From Amanita rubescens (taxonomy: Eukaryota > Basidiomycota > Agaricomycetes > Agaricales > Amanitaceae), in the NCBI GenBank assembly GCA_015039365.1, contig WION01000605.1, forward strand, positions 1-28,917: 28,917 nt of DNA, written 5' to 3'. The notes under the pieces were generated by a model that had not been told where the DNA came from, did not search any database, and saw nothing but the letters and a program-made list of their open reading frames with translations. Position numbers and translations under genes: made by a program. This document shows positions 8,742 to 19,800 of the stretch, piece by piece (position 1 is the first letter of the stretch; every line of letters starts with the position of its first letter).

Positions 8742-9731
8742 ATGTCAAGCACAGTCAAGCGGCATCGTCAGTCGTCTTCTTCTTCGTCCTCGTCCACTGC
8801 GACGGGAGCACCCACGGGGTCAAATGCGGCGGCTAAAACCGGCGGGACACCCAAGCCGCAACTTCATCCAGCAAAATCGTTTAGGATTGTGTCGCCGACT
8901 GAGTTGTCACCCCCATGGGGAGGGCCTGGGGTCGATGGTAGTGCGGAACGGCGGTATCCGATGTTGTGTACGCTCCCGCCGACGTGCACGCATAGGCCTA
9001 CGCCGCTGGCGAATACAAAGGAACTAGAGTCGCACTATGCGACTTGTCATGCGCATGTGTGTGAGCAAAAGGGGTGTGGGTGTGTTTTTCCTGAAGCGAG
9101 GTTGCTGGAGTTGGTAAGTAGGATAGGTATATGCTAGGCGCAGGTGACGATATCTGGTTCCAGCATTTTACAGAGTGTCATGACCCACTGGCCGCGGTTA
9201 AGAAGGAAAGGGGGGAGAAGATCGTGCGTCGCGTCTATTGTATTATGATTCTGGTACTCATGTGGCACGCAGTTTGCATGTCACTTGACGACGTGCAATC
9301 GTCTGTTCATGACGCCGAAAGCTCGGCGACTACATTTAATACAAGCGCATGGATACCCTAAAGAGTACTTCTTCGCGGTGACGAACAAAGGAGTGGGAGG
9401 GTTGCTAAGGAAATGGGGTGAAGGGGCGAGCATGATCCGGAGAGAATGGAAGCCGCGAGTTAAAAAACAAGGGCAGGATGTTGAAATGGAAGACGAAGAA
9501 TCGGAAGAGTCGGAGGAGGGAGAAGATGAAAGCAGGCAAAGCAGTGACGATGTGATTGTGTATGAGAAGCCGAGCGCAGGAGCAGAGGACCCGGGAGAGG
9601 CTTTGGCACAGCGGATGGATTCCCTATCGCTTGTCCCGCAGTCTGTCCAGTTTGGGCGCGGCGGCGGTAAGCGGCGGACGCTCGGATGGCGTGGACGTGG
9701 GAGAACGGGGATAATGAGAACACGTGGATGA
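8742..9731 (+). CDS. C2H2 zinc finger protein, ZNF511-like, 296 aa, 3 exons
   Basis: Exons 8742-9113, 9164-9223 and 9273-9731; introns of 50 and 49 nt (GTAAGT...CCAG and GTGCGT...GCAG) keep the phase. After a Ser/Thr-rich N-terminus there are three zinc fingers: C-x5-C-x15-H-x4-H (about residues 77-104), C-x4-C-x12-H-x4-H (finger 2, interrupted by intron 1, ending LHFTECH), and CHLTTC-x12-H-x4-H ending HLIQAH (finger 3), followed by GYPKEYFF and an acidic stretch (EDEESEESEEGEDE) and a basic Gly/Arg tail. Three closely spaced C2H2 fingers followed by H-x-YP-K-E/D-Y/F-F resemble animal and fungal ZNF511. Function in fungi is unknown; nucleic acid binding is likely. Ends 111 bp before the next gene on the same strand. 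Confidence 0.85.
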
Positions 9732-9842
9732 CGTTTCTCTTGTTTGCGTCGAGAATAGGTTGCGCTTGTGGGTGAAGAACAATGTATTATTGTCCCTGGG
9801 TTTTTAAAAAACGCTAGCGATGAGCAACTTTGCAAATCGACC

Positions 9843-10829
9843 ATGTCTTCCATCGCTGCTTGGGCTGCCGCAGTCCACCCGGGATCTCCTGCACCACCCT
9901 CTCCCTCTTTCATCCAGCCCACACCTGTTGATCTTACTACCCACGGATACACCCCAATATTCATAAACATTCCTTATACACGATCTCCCCCCCGTGCGCT
10001 CCCTACATCGCCCAAGCAGCAGCAGCAATCCACTCTTCGTCGTCTCTTTTGCCCACTTTCAAAATCCGTCACAGGTGCCGGCGCCTCATCCAAAAAACGG
10101 AAATACGCTCACGTGCCACCACCACTTTCACTCGCGAATGAGATTGCATTGATGCAATTCGTGAATGGGGGCAGTATCAACGCAAACGGAAAACGGGCCA
10201 TGAAAGCTCGGGAATCTCAGGCAGGCGTTGGTGTCATTTACAAAGATGAAAATGGTCATATCTGGTGGGATGAGGATGAAAAGTACGAATATGCCCAAGG
10301 CCAGGACGTCGATGAGGGGCTCAGCTCCTGCAGGGAGTTTCCCTCACAACAGCGCAGTGCGCCGCTAGCGACGGACACGGCGTCAACTCTCGTTTCCCAT
10401 TTGGGTGAAAGGGACATTGTCAAGCTTGCTGAAGAAACCACGTATCCGGTCGTTCCTGGTCTGTCTGTTTTGACTGTGCCATCGAGGGCAAGAAAATCAG
10501 CAGATGGTGCTGTTGAGCATCTGCGCCAGCCCGAGTTTTTAGTCGACGTAGCCCCGTTCGGAACTAGGTTGGCCAATGCCGCTTCTCCGCGGCCAAAAGA
10601 TAAAGCAAAGAGACGTCCCGCCCCACTCAAGATCCTTTCTCCCGTTTCATCATCCAAGAAGCCGAGTAATCCTGCTTTACCTTCTGCTGGCTTGGGATCA
10701 GCGGAAGAGCTAATGCCGCTGCCTCGAGTTCAGATACTGCCGAGCCATGTCGACCACGAGTCTGGTTGGAATCAGTGGCCTAGACTAGATTTACAAACAA
10801 TATTTAGAGCTGGAATGAGTAATGAGTAA
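9843..10829 (+). CDS. conserved basidiomycete protein of unknown function, 328 aa, single exon
   Basis: One uninterrupted frame from ATG at 9843 (MSSIAAWAAAVHPG) to TAA. The open frame extends upstream to 9768 without an ATG, so 9843 is chosen. No enzyme or fold motif was recognised. Visible features: Pro/Ser-rich N-terminus, QQQQ run, a basic cluster (SSKKRKYAHV) that could serve as a nuclear signal, a helix with NEIALMQFVNGGSI, a short acidic/aromatic block (DENGHIWWDEDEKYEY), and a basic region KDKAKRRPAPLK followed by a Ser/Pro-rich tail. Looks mostly disordered. The length and codon use argue that it is a real gene. Confidence 0.7.
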   Translation: MSSIAAWAAAVHPGSPAPPSPSFIQPTPVDLTTHGYTPIFINIPYTRSPPRALPTSPKQQQQSTLRRLFCPLSKSVTGAGASSKKRKYAHVPPPLSLANEIALMQFVNGGSINANGKRAMKARESQAGVGVIYKDENGHIWWDEDEKYEYAQGQDVDEGLSSCREFPSQQRSAPLATDTASTLVSHLGERDIVKLAEETTYPVVPGLSVLTVPSRARKSADGAVEHLRQPEFLVDVAPFGTRLANAASPRPKDKAKRRPAPLKILSPVSSSKKPSNPALPSAGLGSAEELMPLPRVQILPSHVDHESGWNQWPRLDLQTIFRAGMSNE

Positions 10830-11371
10830 TGAATACGCTTGTATCGCTAACATCTAGATTTTTTGACATCATTTGTATTTCTTGGGACTTCCTTCACGAC
10901 TCGCGATGCCTACTTTACCCACATACCAGGAATAATTCATAATATACTTTCGTGTAATAATTGCCAAAATTTTACGGCAGTTCTAACTGCCAATATTAGC
11001 GTAAATGCAAAAGTATATTTATCAACCGTAATTGTAGTGTGACATAAGTAGATAGTTCCAGCCACAGAAGAGTACATCATACCCTCTGGACGCCAATAAT
11101 TTTACCGTTTATCTTTTTTTATGCTGGTGCAAATTTTGTAGCTAGACCCACCATGCTTTGTTATGGTGGGGAACGCCAAAACTGCACGATATTCCAAGTT
11201 CTTTTGTATGAAAAAAAGTACAGACGAAGGGTAACAGGTCGAAGTCAAACAAGTTCGGGTGTGAAGGCCAAATAACAGATAGAACAACTTGAAGAACTTG
11301 TATGCATTGAGATAAAACGAAGGAAAACGAATTCAGAACGACGTATGCGGTTACCGCATACGTCCTTATCA
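10830..11371. other. intergenic region
   Basis: 542 bases, A/T-rich, without a gene. It contains a perfect hairpin at 10976-10991 (GGCAGTT, CT, AACTGCC) and, at its right end, the palindrome listed at 11341-11363. From about 11153 rightwards it belongs to the duplicated segment shared with 14261 onwards. Confidence 0.5.
11341..11363. repeat. perfect 10-bp inverted repeat
   Basis: ACGTATGCGG, TTA, CCGCATACGT, ending just before the stop codon region of the 7TM pseudogene. The right duplicate has only a degenerate remnant (CCGCACCGCATA near 14457). Could be a terminator-like hairpin or a remnant of a small insertion; no further evidence. Confidence 0.6.
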
Positions 11372-12423
11372 TCAGGAGGCGACGTTTTTCGACGGAATAG
11401 CACGTTCAATAGTAGACTCACCGATGAATGTAGGCAGTTCAGATTTAGGTGTAGCCCTATTTTGCGCTACCCTTATCAATATGAGGTTATAAGCGATCAA
11501 TGAAGTAGGAAAACTCTGGACGCAGAAGTGAGATACGGTCCCCAGCAGCATTTGATTCATTAATGACATACAATAGCGTGCGTTATCCAGACCACAGAAT
11601 CGGGACTAGAAATCATCGCGCCAAAGGTGGCAATGCTTGTAACGGTGTTTAATAAACCCGATTCGGCGATAACGCGAATTACAAAACAGGCCAGGCGTGG
11701 AGACAAAGTATTTCTCCAGATTTTCAATATAATAGCAACTTCATTTCGAATTAATATCGTGGAATGCAGAGTAATCGCCTCACGTACGTGTTGCATATAT
11801 GTTTATGATGGTGGTACTGGCAAAAAACGTCCCCAACTCGAATATATCACGTCGATCAATAAGGCTTCCTGATACTACTCCAGGGACAGTGACGTTCAAA
11901 TATGTCACCTCGAGAAGACTTGATATGTTGTATAGCATTAGGAGGAGGGGAAGGAGCGCGACTACGCCACGATTTATCGTAAACCACCCAACAACGGAAG
12001 ATCTGTTGCAATACGATGAATAACAGGCTATTTGCTTTGTTTATTCACGAACCAAGACGCCGTCAATTATAATTGGCGTCAACATTTCTATAAAATACTG
12101 AAGAGAATTCAATTTGACGATGATGAATTGATTTTTTGAGTTACGTACATTGATAACACGGGAGCATATACAGGCATGCCACTGTGACCTTCAGAACGAG
12201 TAACGTCGTTTGCAAAAGCAATGCCTGAAGGTCTGTCACTGCGAAAGCAAAGAAGGATGATAGTAATGATCAAGAAGGGCCAATGAATCCGCTTGCGCAG
12301 CGTCTCGCCATCGTCTGAAAAGACAAGCCATCGTAGGCATATGAGGAACGCGACGAAAAATACGCCCGTTACGAATGCCTGCGTAGTCGTCGTAATGATA
12401 CACACATTGATGAATGACAGCAT
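11372..12423 (-). pseudogene. 7TM membrane protein pseudogene (left copy of the duplication)
   Basis: Same exon/intron layout as the intact gene at 14470-15505, starting at ATG 12423 (MLSFINVCIITTTTQAFVTG) and ending at 11372. The exons are damaged: exon 1 has a one-base insertion (about 12252) and a compensating loss (about 12195) that scramble TM2, plus a two-base gain near its 3' end; exon 3 has one extra T at about 11963 (WRS instead of WRV). The C-terminal exons (ILKIWRNTLSPRLACFVIRV, SFPTSLIAYNLILIRVAQNR) are still well preserved. In the region after TM4 it has three codons (GVV) absent from the right copy, so neither copy is the direct template of the other. Confidence 0.75.
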
Positions 12424-14469
12424 TGAGTCCAGTACATTGTCAAAACCTGGCCTTTGGTATTTGTACCTTCAGCTGGTCAACTGCTTTGAGACTCGATCCG
12501 GTGAAGCAGGTCCCCTTCTGCTATATAGATGAGTCGAGTGGTTCCTTGTGAATTTCACAACCCACAATTCTATTGGCAGATGACATCGATCAGTGACTCT
12601 AGGCTGTTAGTTAATGATGGAAGTGTTGAAGGGCGGGATTGGAAAGCCGACGCTTGCGATGACCGAGCTCGATTTAAACATCGCTATCTATCTGCAGCAA
12701 TCTCTTTCTGGTCCAATACTCCATACCTCTTTTCTCTGGGTTGGTGCCAGGTGGTGGGTTTCGAATGGGTGGTCATTACTAATAGTGGCTAATAGTAACA
12801 GCACGACATCCAGTGTTGGCACACTGCTCTGACTGACACTCAGGCATGCCAGTGCACATCCCTTAGCCGCTCAAAGGGGCTTCAGGTTCCGTCACAGCAG
12901 ACCTAGAAAAGATAATTCATGATTATAAGTAAACAGCAACACGATGAAAGTATAAATGCCTTTCTTCGTCGTGACATTGGACATACGCACGTAGTCAGGA
13001 TTTCGACTGACTTTGACTCAGAATTATGGAGACAGACATGGGACGACAGGGGGTTAATGTGCACGGTCAGGGTGAAAGATACATTACATTTACAGCTGAC
13101 CACGCGCTATATGAGCGCCGCGGCAAGGTTAAGCCGCTTACAACTCGTATCGAAGATTCTAAATCCGGTGACGAGAAAAGTGGCCGGCAACTGCACTAGT
13201 GACCAAGTCCCCCCGTATTTACACTTTCTGTCGCTGCTCGCCTGCTCCCAATCTGACGCGTTCCTTTTCATCTGCTGCCCAGGTTTTGCCCGTTGTGTTG
13301 CCCCGGTACATGTCGCTTCTATTACCAACAACCTGCGCGGGGGAGGTGAGGATGCTTCTGAAGTAGGTGATTGAAGTGCTGGTTTCAGAGGTGTATCACA
13401 CTGGCTGGAGTGGATCTTACCTACGGTCCACCTGCAAGTTCTTAGTCACTGCACCCACCGTGGGTGATCGCATCGTACGCTGCCGGACTCATCCATCGAG
13501 TCTCATCGAGTCTCATCGATGGTCGACTCGAGGTGAGTGAAAGAAAATTCAGGAGCTAGACGTTCGTCGGCGGTCGCTCCCAGGGCATAGACTCTCGCTC
13601 ACCCTTTGGAAAGCTGTTCGGCACTTAACCTACACGTCCCCTGCCATGTAAACTGCTGGAATCGACCCTGATACCCCTTTTGCGTCGGTAGGCTGTGTCA
13701 TAGGAAGGTCACTGCTTCCCCACTGCGCCCCGTTGTTTGCTCTGCAAGGCTGTATCCCCGTACATTCCTATGACCGCCGGTTCGATGCTACCTAACTCTG
13801 CAACCTGCCAACCCACTTTTGTCTCTACTTGCCTGGTACATCCCACCCAGCTGCTCTCTTGGCCTCCCCCTCATCCGTCTTCCACTCGCCTACTAGTAAC
13901 TAGTCCGCACACTGAATAATATAAACCTTATAGACTCGTAAAATACTATATTTTCCTGCCAATGCAGTCAGTGCACATGCCTGGGCCAAACTTAACCATG
14001 CTGGTGCACCTGTCTGCGCGCCCTCAGCGCAATTCCATCACATAGGGTGCCATGTGACCAGCGAACCAGGGTCATCCTCCGAGTCGGCAGCTCAGGCTGT
14101 TCTTCTGGCAACTCCAACACCCCAGGTCCTCATGTGGCATTGTGTGCGCACCTCAGTTTTCACCGGTGCACCAACCGGTGCACTCGAGGATTGGTGCACT
14201 TGGGCACAGCCATATCGGCGCACTTCCTGAAAATCAGTGCACTTGGACGCAGACAACCGATGCACTTATGATGGGGACCGTCAAAATTGCATCCTATTCC
14301 GAGTTCGTATGAAAAGATACAGACGAAGGATAATAGGTCGAAGTCAAACATAAAGTTCGGGTGCGGAGAAACAAGTTAACAACAGAAAGAACAACTTGAA
14401 GAACGTGTATGCACTGAGACAAGATAAAGGGAAATGAAATTAGAAGGACGCCTGCCGCACCGCATATCA
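12424..14469. other. 2-kb gene-poor spacer between the two 7TM copies
   Basis: No supported gene. Up to about 13008 and from about 14261 it is part of the duplicated segments. The unique middle holds short direct repeats at 13491-13526 (CATCGAGTCT repeated, with CCATCGA and TCGATGG at the ends), an ACTAGTAACTAGT palindrome at 13893-13905, and a cluster of GTGCAC/TGCACTT motifs at 14163-14268. A 151-codon open frame at 12919-13374 has no recognisable feature and crosses the duplication boundary. Confidence 0.5.
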
Positions 14470-15950
14470 TCAGGAGGCGACTTTTTCCGATGGAATAGCA
14501 CGTTCAATAGTAGACTCACTGATGAATGTAGGCAGTTCAGGTTTAGGTGTAGCCCTATTTTGCGCTACCCTTATCAATATGAGGTTATAAGCGATTAATG
14601 AAGTGGGAAAACTCTGGACGCAGAAGTGAGATACGGTCCCCAGCAGCATTTGATTCATTGATAACATACAATAGCATGCGTTATCCAGAGCACAGAATCG
14701 GGACTAAAAATCATCGCGCAAAAGGTGGCAATGTTCGTAAGGGTGTACAATAAACCCGATTCGACGATAACGCGAATTACAAAACGGGCCAGGCATGGAG
14801 ACAAAGTATTTCTCCAGATTTTCAATATAATAGCAACTTCATTACGGATTAGTATCATGGAATGCAGAGTAATCGCCTCACGTACATGTCGCATATATGT
14901 TTATGACGGTGGAACTGGCAAAAAACTGCCCCAACTCAAATATATCACGTCGATCAATAAGGCTTCCATGGACAGTGGCGTTCAAATATGTCACCTCGAG
15001 AAGACTTGATATGTTGTATAGCATTAGGAGGAGGGGAAGGAGCGCGACACGCCACAATCTATCGTAAATCACCCAACAACGGAAGATCTGTTGCAGTACG
15101 ATGAATAGCAGGCTATTTAATTTGTTTATTCACAAACCAAGACGCCGTCAATTATAATTGGCGTCAACATTTCTATAAAATACTGAAGAGAGTTCAATTT
15201 GACGATGTCAATTGATTTTTTGAGTTACGTACATTGATAACACGTGGAATATGCAGCACGCCACTGTAACCTTCAGAAACGAGTAAAGTAGTTTGCAAAA
15301 CGAGGCTGAAGTCTGTCACTGCGAAAGCAGAGAAGATGATAGTAATGATCAAGGAGGGCCAATGAACCCCCTTGCGCAGCGTCCTGCCGTCGTCTGAAAA
15401 GACAAGCCATCGTAGGCATACGAGGAACGTGGCAAAAAACACGCCCGTTACGAGTGCCTGCGTAGTCGTCGCAATGATAGATACTTCAACGACGGATGAC
15501 AGCATTGAGTCCAGTACATTGTCAAAGCCTGCCTTCGGTATTTGTACTGCAACTGGTCGATCCGTGCGCTAGACTCGAACCAGAAATTCTTCTCCGCCCG
15601 AGAACTGGCCCGAACATCGGATTAGGGCCAGGGATACCAGGGGCGGTATTGGAAAGTTGACAACCTTGAAACGTTCAACTTGACGCTTGCGATAATATCG
15701 AGATTCGAGCTCGATCTAAACATCGCTATTGCACACCCCTTGGCCGCTTGAGACAAGGGCTTCACAGCATCTAACCTGAATGTGTTCATTCTTATATGCA
15801 TAACTCTTAGGCGCCTAGAAACAAGGGCTTCGGCGTCCGTCACAGCATCTGACCTAGAAAAGATTTTAAAGAGCAACCAAAAGTACGGTGAAAGTATAAT
15901 CTCTGAACGAGTCGAATTGGACATACGCGGTGCGTAGTCAAGGCTTCAAG
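14261..15950. repeat. segmental duplication, right copy
   Basis: Direct repeat of 11153-13008, about 3.1 kb downstream. Contains the intact 7TM gene in the same orientation as the pseudogene. Divergence by substitutions and indels throughout suggests an event that is not very recent. No transposase or terminal repeats were seen at the edges. Confidence 0.85.
14470..15505 (-). CDS. seven-transmembrane protein of a basidiomycete-expanded family, 276 aa, 5 exons
   Basis: Minus-strand exons 15505-15233, 15182-15138, 15087-14886, 14836-14670 and 14613-14470; introns of 50, 50, 49 and 56 nt with GTACGT, GTTTGT, GTACGT and GTATGT donors, all in phase. Hydrophobic segments: TM1 VTGVFFATFLVCLRWLVF, TM2 SLIITIIFSAFAVTDFSLV, TM3 MLTPIIIDGVLIFRCWVIY, TM4 VALLPLLLMLYNISSLLEV, TM5 ASSTVINIYATFAIILKIW, TM6 RVIVESGLLYTLTNIATF, TM7 SFPTSLIAYNLILIRVAQN. 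The DGVL-x-RCW-x-Y motif in TM3, ILKIWR after TM5 and VESG in TM6 are those of the large set of uncharacterised 7TM proteins of Agaricomycetes. Ligand and signalling are unknown; it is not recognisable as a Ste3 pheromone receptor. Tail is short (about 27 residues). Confidence 0.8.
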
Positions 15951-16523
15951 AGTACTAAGCGTAAGCCTGGGATGAGTGCGAAAGCTGGAATCTGCCCTGA
16001 CCGCTTGCAACAGAGATAATGAGCGTCTAAGTGTCGTTTATAGTATTTGGATGCGTGTTACCTGGGTCTCTCCACCCCGGGCACGGTTCCCTATGTATTT
16101 ATCATACATCCTCATACATCTCTCACTCAACTCGGCTTCGGCCCGTCTTATCATTCCGTTCTCGGGCAAGAGACGGCACCTGTACATGTTTTGGATGTCA
16201 ATGTTCCTGATACCGACGCTAACGTCAAATGCTGGCAGCGTCCCGGTAACTCGAGACACTTTTGGAAACGAATGAACGTGACGACGATGAAATAAAGGCT
16301 CGAGCCCAGACGAAGCATTCAAGCAAAGAGTGAGATGCATGAGGAAGCAACCAAAAAAGTCGTCACGAAGAAGGAGAGAAGGGTCTGATAGAAAAAATAA
16401 AACGCGTTCGGGTGAGCACCAATAGAAACGACGAAGCTGCCTAATCGGGAGAGGTAATCCGCGTCATCTTCGGTCAGAATCTGAGTTTGATTTTTATATA
16501 GCTCAACACTACAATCCTGTAAT
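15506..16523. other. intergenic region upstream of the 7TM gene
   Basis: 1018 bases with no supported gene. To about 15950 it is the duplicated upstream flank; beyond that it is unique. Open frames on both strands at 15976-16340 overlap each other and show no coding motifs. Confidence 0.5.
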
Positions 16524-16648
16524 TGCCCCATGGCTGAGTTGGTTACAGCGTCCGACTGTTATGGCCTGGTGCACTATGCACAGTGTTCATTGTGCATAAT
16601 GTACCACGAGTTAATCGGAAGGTCGTGAGTTCGAGCCTCACTGGGGCA
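16524..16648 (+). tRNA. tRNA-Asn (anticodon GTT) with a 52-nt intron
   Basis: Acceptor stem TGCCCCA (16524-16530) pairs with TGGGGCA (16642-16648). D arm GCTG-AGTTGGTTA-CAGC, anticodon stem TCCGA (16551-16555) with TCGGA (16615-16619), T arm GTGAG-TTCGAGC-CTCAC. The loop reads C T GTT A then A after the intron, giving anticodon GTT at 16558-16560. The intron, 16562-16613, lies one base 3' of the anticodon, the standard nuclear position. It folds into a strong hairpin (TATGCACA pairs with TGTGCATA). The mature tRNA is 73 nt before CCA addition. A run of seven T follows as Pol III terminator. Confidence 0.94.
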
Positions 16649-16650
16649 GC

Positions 16651-16657
16651 TTTTTTT
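16651..16657 (+). terminator. RNA polymerase III terminator of tRNA-Asn
   Basis: Seven consecutive T residues starting two bases after the 3' end of the tRNA, the usual Pol III stop signal. Confidence 0.85.
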
Positions 16658-16858
16658 CTCTCCACTTCCCAGCATGTAGCCATGGTATACCACCAGCCTC
16701 GCGTCGAGATAAATTGTATATTATCTCCTTGTCCTAGCATAGAATTCGTAATATACAATAAAGCAAACAAGACCAACACGAGAAAGCCAAAAGGGTGAGA
16801 TTTTTGTAATAATACCTTTAAAACATTTAGTACAGATATGTCCATGTCACGACGTGCA

Positions 16859-19800
16859 TCATAATCTCCACGACGCTGACGTTCTCAGATCCGGCGAATC
16901 CGGCGGCGATTGCGATTGAGGTATGAATCCAACAGCTGGAGGCGGAGGTCCCGTCAACGATCCAGGGAGATACAAAGGCACAGTCGGGATCAGCTCAAAA
17001 ACGTTCTGCGCAACAGCCTTCCTGTTATTCCCCACCATCGTTAGCTCCGTGTTCGTCATCACCGCGTGGACCTGAGGGTCCTCCACGCTGTCGCTATTCC
17101 GCCCGTCCACCGGCGTTGCAGAGACGTTCGAGCCGATTCCTCGTCCATCCCAGATGCATCTGATCTCGTTTCCAGATATGATTTGGGCCAGTCTTCCAGT
17201 TTCTATGTGTCGGATCTCGATGAATCGGCTGTCGAAGAGTAGGATATACGGCGAGTGGAGCGCCACTCGTTCGGCAGTGCCTTCCCAGTCTATTGTACCC
17301 GCCGACCGGCTTGGGTCACCGTGCTTATCGACGTAGACTCCAAATTCTGGAGATGAATGATGAGAAGAATGACGTTGCGAGTGGGAAAAAAGGCGTACCA
17401 TCATAACACAGCAGGAATTCATCTTCAGCTGAGCGGAACATCCCCTTTGGACGAGCGGATTCACAGCGTCTGGCAAGCTGTGCCAGTCGAGGATCCTCTC
17501 GCTGTGGAATAGTGACACTGTCGAAACTAGGTATCTTTCAGTCGAATGCTCGACGTCAGCAGTAGAAAATACTCTTACTTGTGCAAGTCCATGATCTCGA
17601 AACCTTTGGCGCAAAGTATGGCCACTCTTGCCTTGAGGAATATGAGATCAAATGCTTCCGACGGTAGGAAGAAGTCTCTATAGATCCGGAACCACTCTGA
17701 TTTGGCGGAACGTAGACCCAGACGTGATGACAGGCCAATGGGTGCTCTGACGTTCTGATTTATCTTTTCTCCCACGGGCTCTAGAACACGGAAGATGCTA
17801 TCCAGCTTCAGAAAGAAATAGTATTAGAGAATGAAACGAGTTAATTCGAATCGAACGTACCCCTTTTTTCTTCATGTAAACGACCAGAGTCCGATTGTGT
17901 AGAGTTCCTACACGGAAGAAGTGGACGTCCTTGGAACCATTCAATTTCTGAGGCACTTGTGAAGCGGGCGAAGCATGCGATGAACTCGGCACGAGAGCTT
18001 CAATATGGTATGCAAAAAGAGACTATAAAAAGCTTTGAGTATGACTTGGCAACCAAGTCGTAAAACTTTACCTTGTCAGCCAGGACAAGGAAGATCCCAA
18101 ACTCTTCCAGCATAGCACACTGTGTCACCATCTTCAAATGCAAAACACGACGCAACGCTAGATGTGGGATCAAAAAAAAACTCTTCTAGACAAGTTTAAA
18201 AAACTTGCATTTAGGATCATGTCTAAAGCCGATCCAGACGCCTTCTGCACATCCAATTGCGACCAACGCACGCCTATCAGAGGTAGCTTTCGACCCGAGT
18301 CAGCTGACGAAGGTCAAGTATACTCCAAGAACTTACTAAATGGCACCGAGCAAGTCACCTTCCCAGTAAACATGTCCTGGTTCCAGGACTGCTGCTGCGC
18401 GCCAATGAAAGACGGAATAAGGAACGTATCCGCGCTGAGCGTCTCAATCTCGAACACCTTGTTCGAGTCCTGCACGACTCTTCGCAAAACAAGCGCTTCG
18501 TCCAGCTTGGTTTTCCATTCCAGCCGCGCTTGCTGCGATTCAGCGTAGAGAAGATAAGCACCACCCATTCTGCCGTTATGATGCAGTGTCACGGGATATA
18601 CTGATCGAGAGTCGTTGGGTGTCTCCGGGGATGCACCAGGCGTATTAGGCGCCACAGCTTCTCCTCCATGCCCGCCCCGAAGACCGCGTAGCAACCCTGC
18701 ACCTCTTTGAGTAGGGGGGTCGTTGTAATTGACCAAGGTCAGCAGATCAAGTGGAATAGGCTGCGAAAGGAGATCAACCGTTATTTATGGGTCATAGCAA
18801 AGCGAGAGAGAAACGTACTCGTCTATTGACGATATATTTCGTCACGCCATCACGTTCCTTTATTTTCGTCATTACCACTGCGTGCACAATTCAGTATAAT
18901 GACGCGCACAGGATACGATTATACTCACGATAATTGTCGAATAATAAGACAAAGAGTTCACTCCATCCACTCCATTCCAGACCACTCTCAGGTTGTCGGA
19001 GTAGCTTGCCGGAGTAAAGCAAGGAACGGTTCTCGTCCAGGAGATCCAGATCCTGAAAGATCAGGTCAAGAAACGTCCAGGTCGGTACATATCCACAACT
19101 TACAATGACTTCTCCGTTTTTGAAGACTAGATTCGAGTTGTATCGCCAAAGCTCCACTTTTTGTTTGGCTGATGTGACACCGGGTTCAGTGTCCTTGCCC
19201 AGAGCTTTGATAACGTCGATGACATTTGGAATCGATTCCAGGTCTTCATGCCCCTCCGGTGACTCTTCCATGATACCTCTCAACAGCAATTCATACCGCA
19301 GCAAGCGAGGTATAGGCCTGTTGATGAAGTTCTTCATATCAAGTCGGTGTGCGTCTGGATGACGAGTACAGCTCTGCAAAGTATGTAGACAACGTTCGGC
19401 AGGTCAATAATTTGTCCACATACCTCGACAAATGCCTTGAAAGTCGGGTTATTCGCCATCTCATCGTCTATTCGGTATGCCGCAATCGGATAGTTTGGAA
19501 CATATTCCATATAGGCTTCTCTAAAATGCAACGCCGTGTCGAACACGGCAGCAGTTATACTCCGGATATTAGGATGTTGTTCACGCTGGGTCTCGTGGAA
19601 TTTCTCAACAAGCTTGGCGTGGTGTTCATATAGCTCGCGATAGTTGTGGAAAACGTCTTGAATAAATTGTTCAAGTTTTTGTTGTGGAAGGATAGGCGGG
19701 TCAGCTTCGCGTAGTGGTTTGATGTACATCTAATAAACGCGTAAGCATGAATCATTCCCCCTTAGACGGTTCACATACAGCCTCGATGTTTTCCAAATCC

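Larger units (their letters stand above)
11153..13008. repeat. segmental duplication, left copy
   Basis: Runs from about 11153 to about 13008 and matches 14261-15950 in the same orientation with many substitutions and small indels. Matching blocks include CAGACGAAGG...TAGGTCGAAGTCAAAC-like sequence on the left, the entire 7TM coding region, GAGCTCGAT-T-TAAACATCGCTAT, and ATTGGACATACGC on the right. Boundaries are approximate. Confidence 0.85.

Noticed and set aside
12919..13374. 151-codon plus-strand open frame.
   Set aside because: No recognisable motif, crosses the edge of the segmental duplication, and the matching part of the other copy is not open in the same way.
13491..13526. Short CATCGAGTCT repeats and flanking inverted CCATCGA/TCGATGG.
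   Set aside because: Too short and isolated to interpret; recorded only in the spacer description.
11153..15950. Transposable element copies as the cause of the duplication.
   Set aside because: No transposase or reverse transcriptase frame, no terminal inverted repeats or target-site duplications at the edges were found by eye.
15976..16340. Overlapping open frames of about 100 codons on both strands.
   Set aside because: No motif, no splice structure, and mutual overlap; treated as intergenic.
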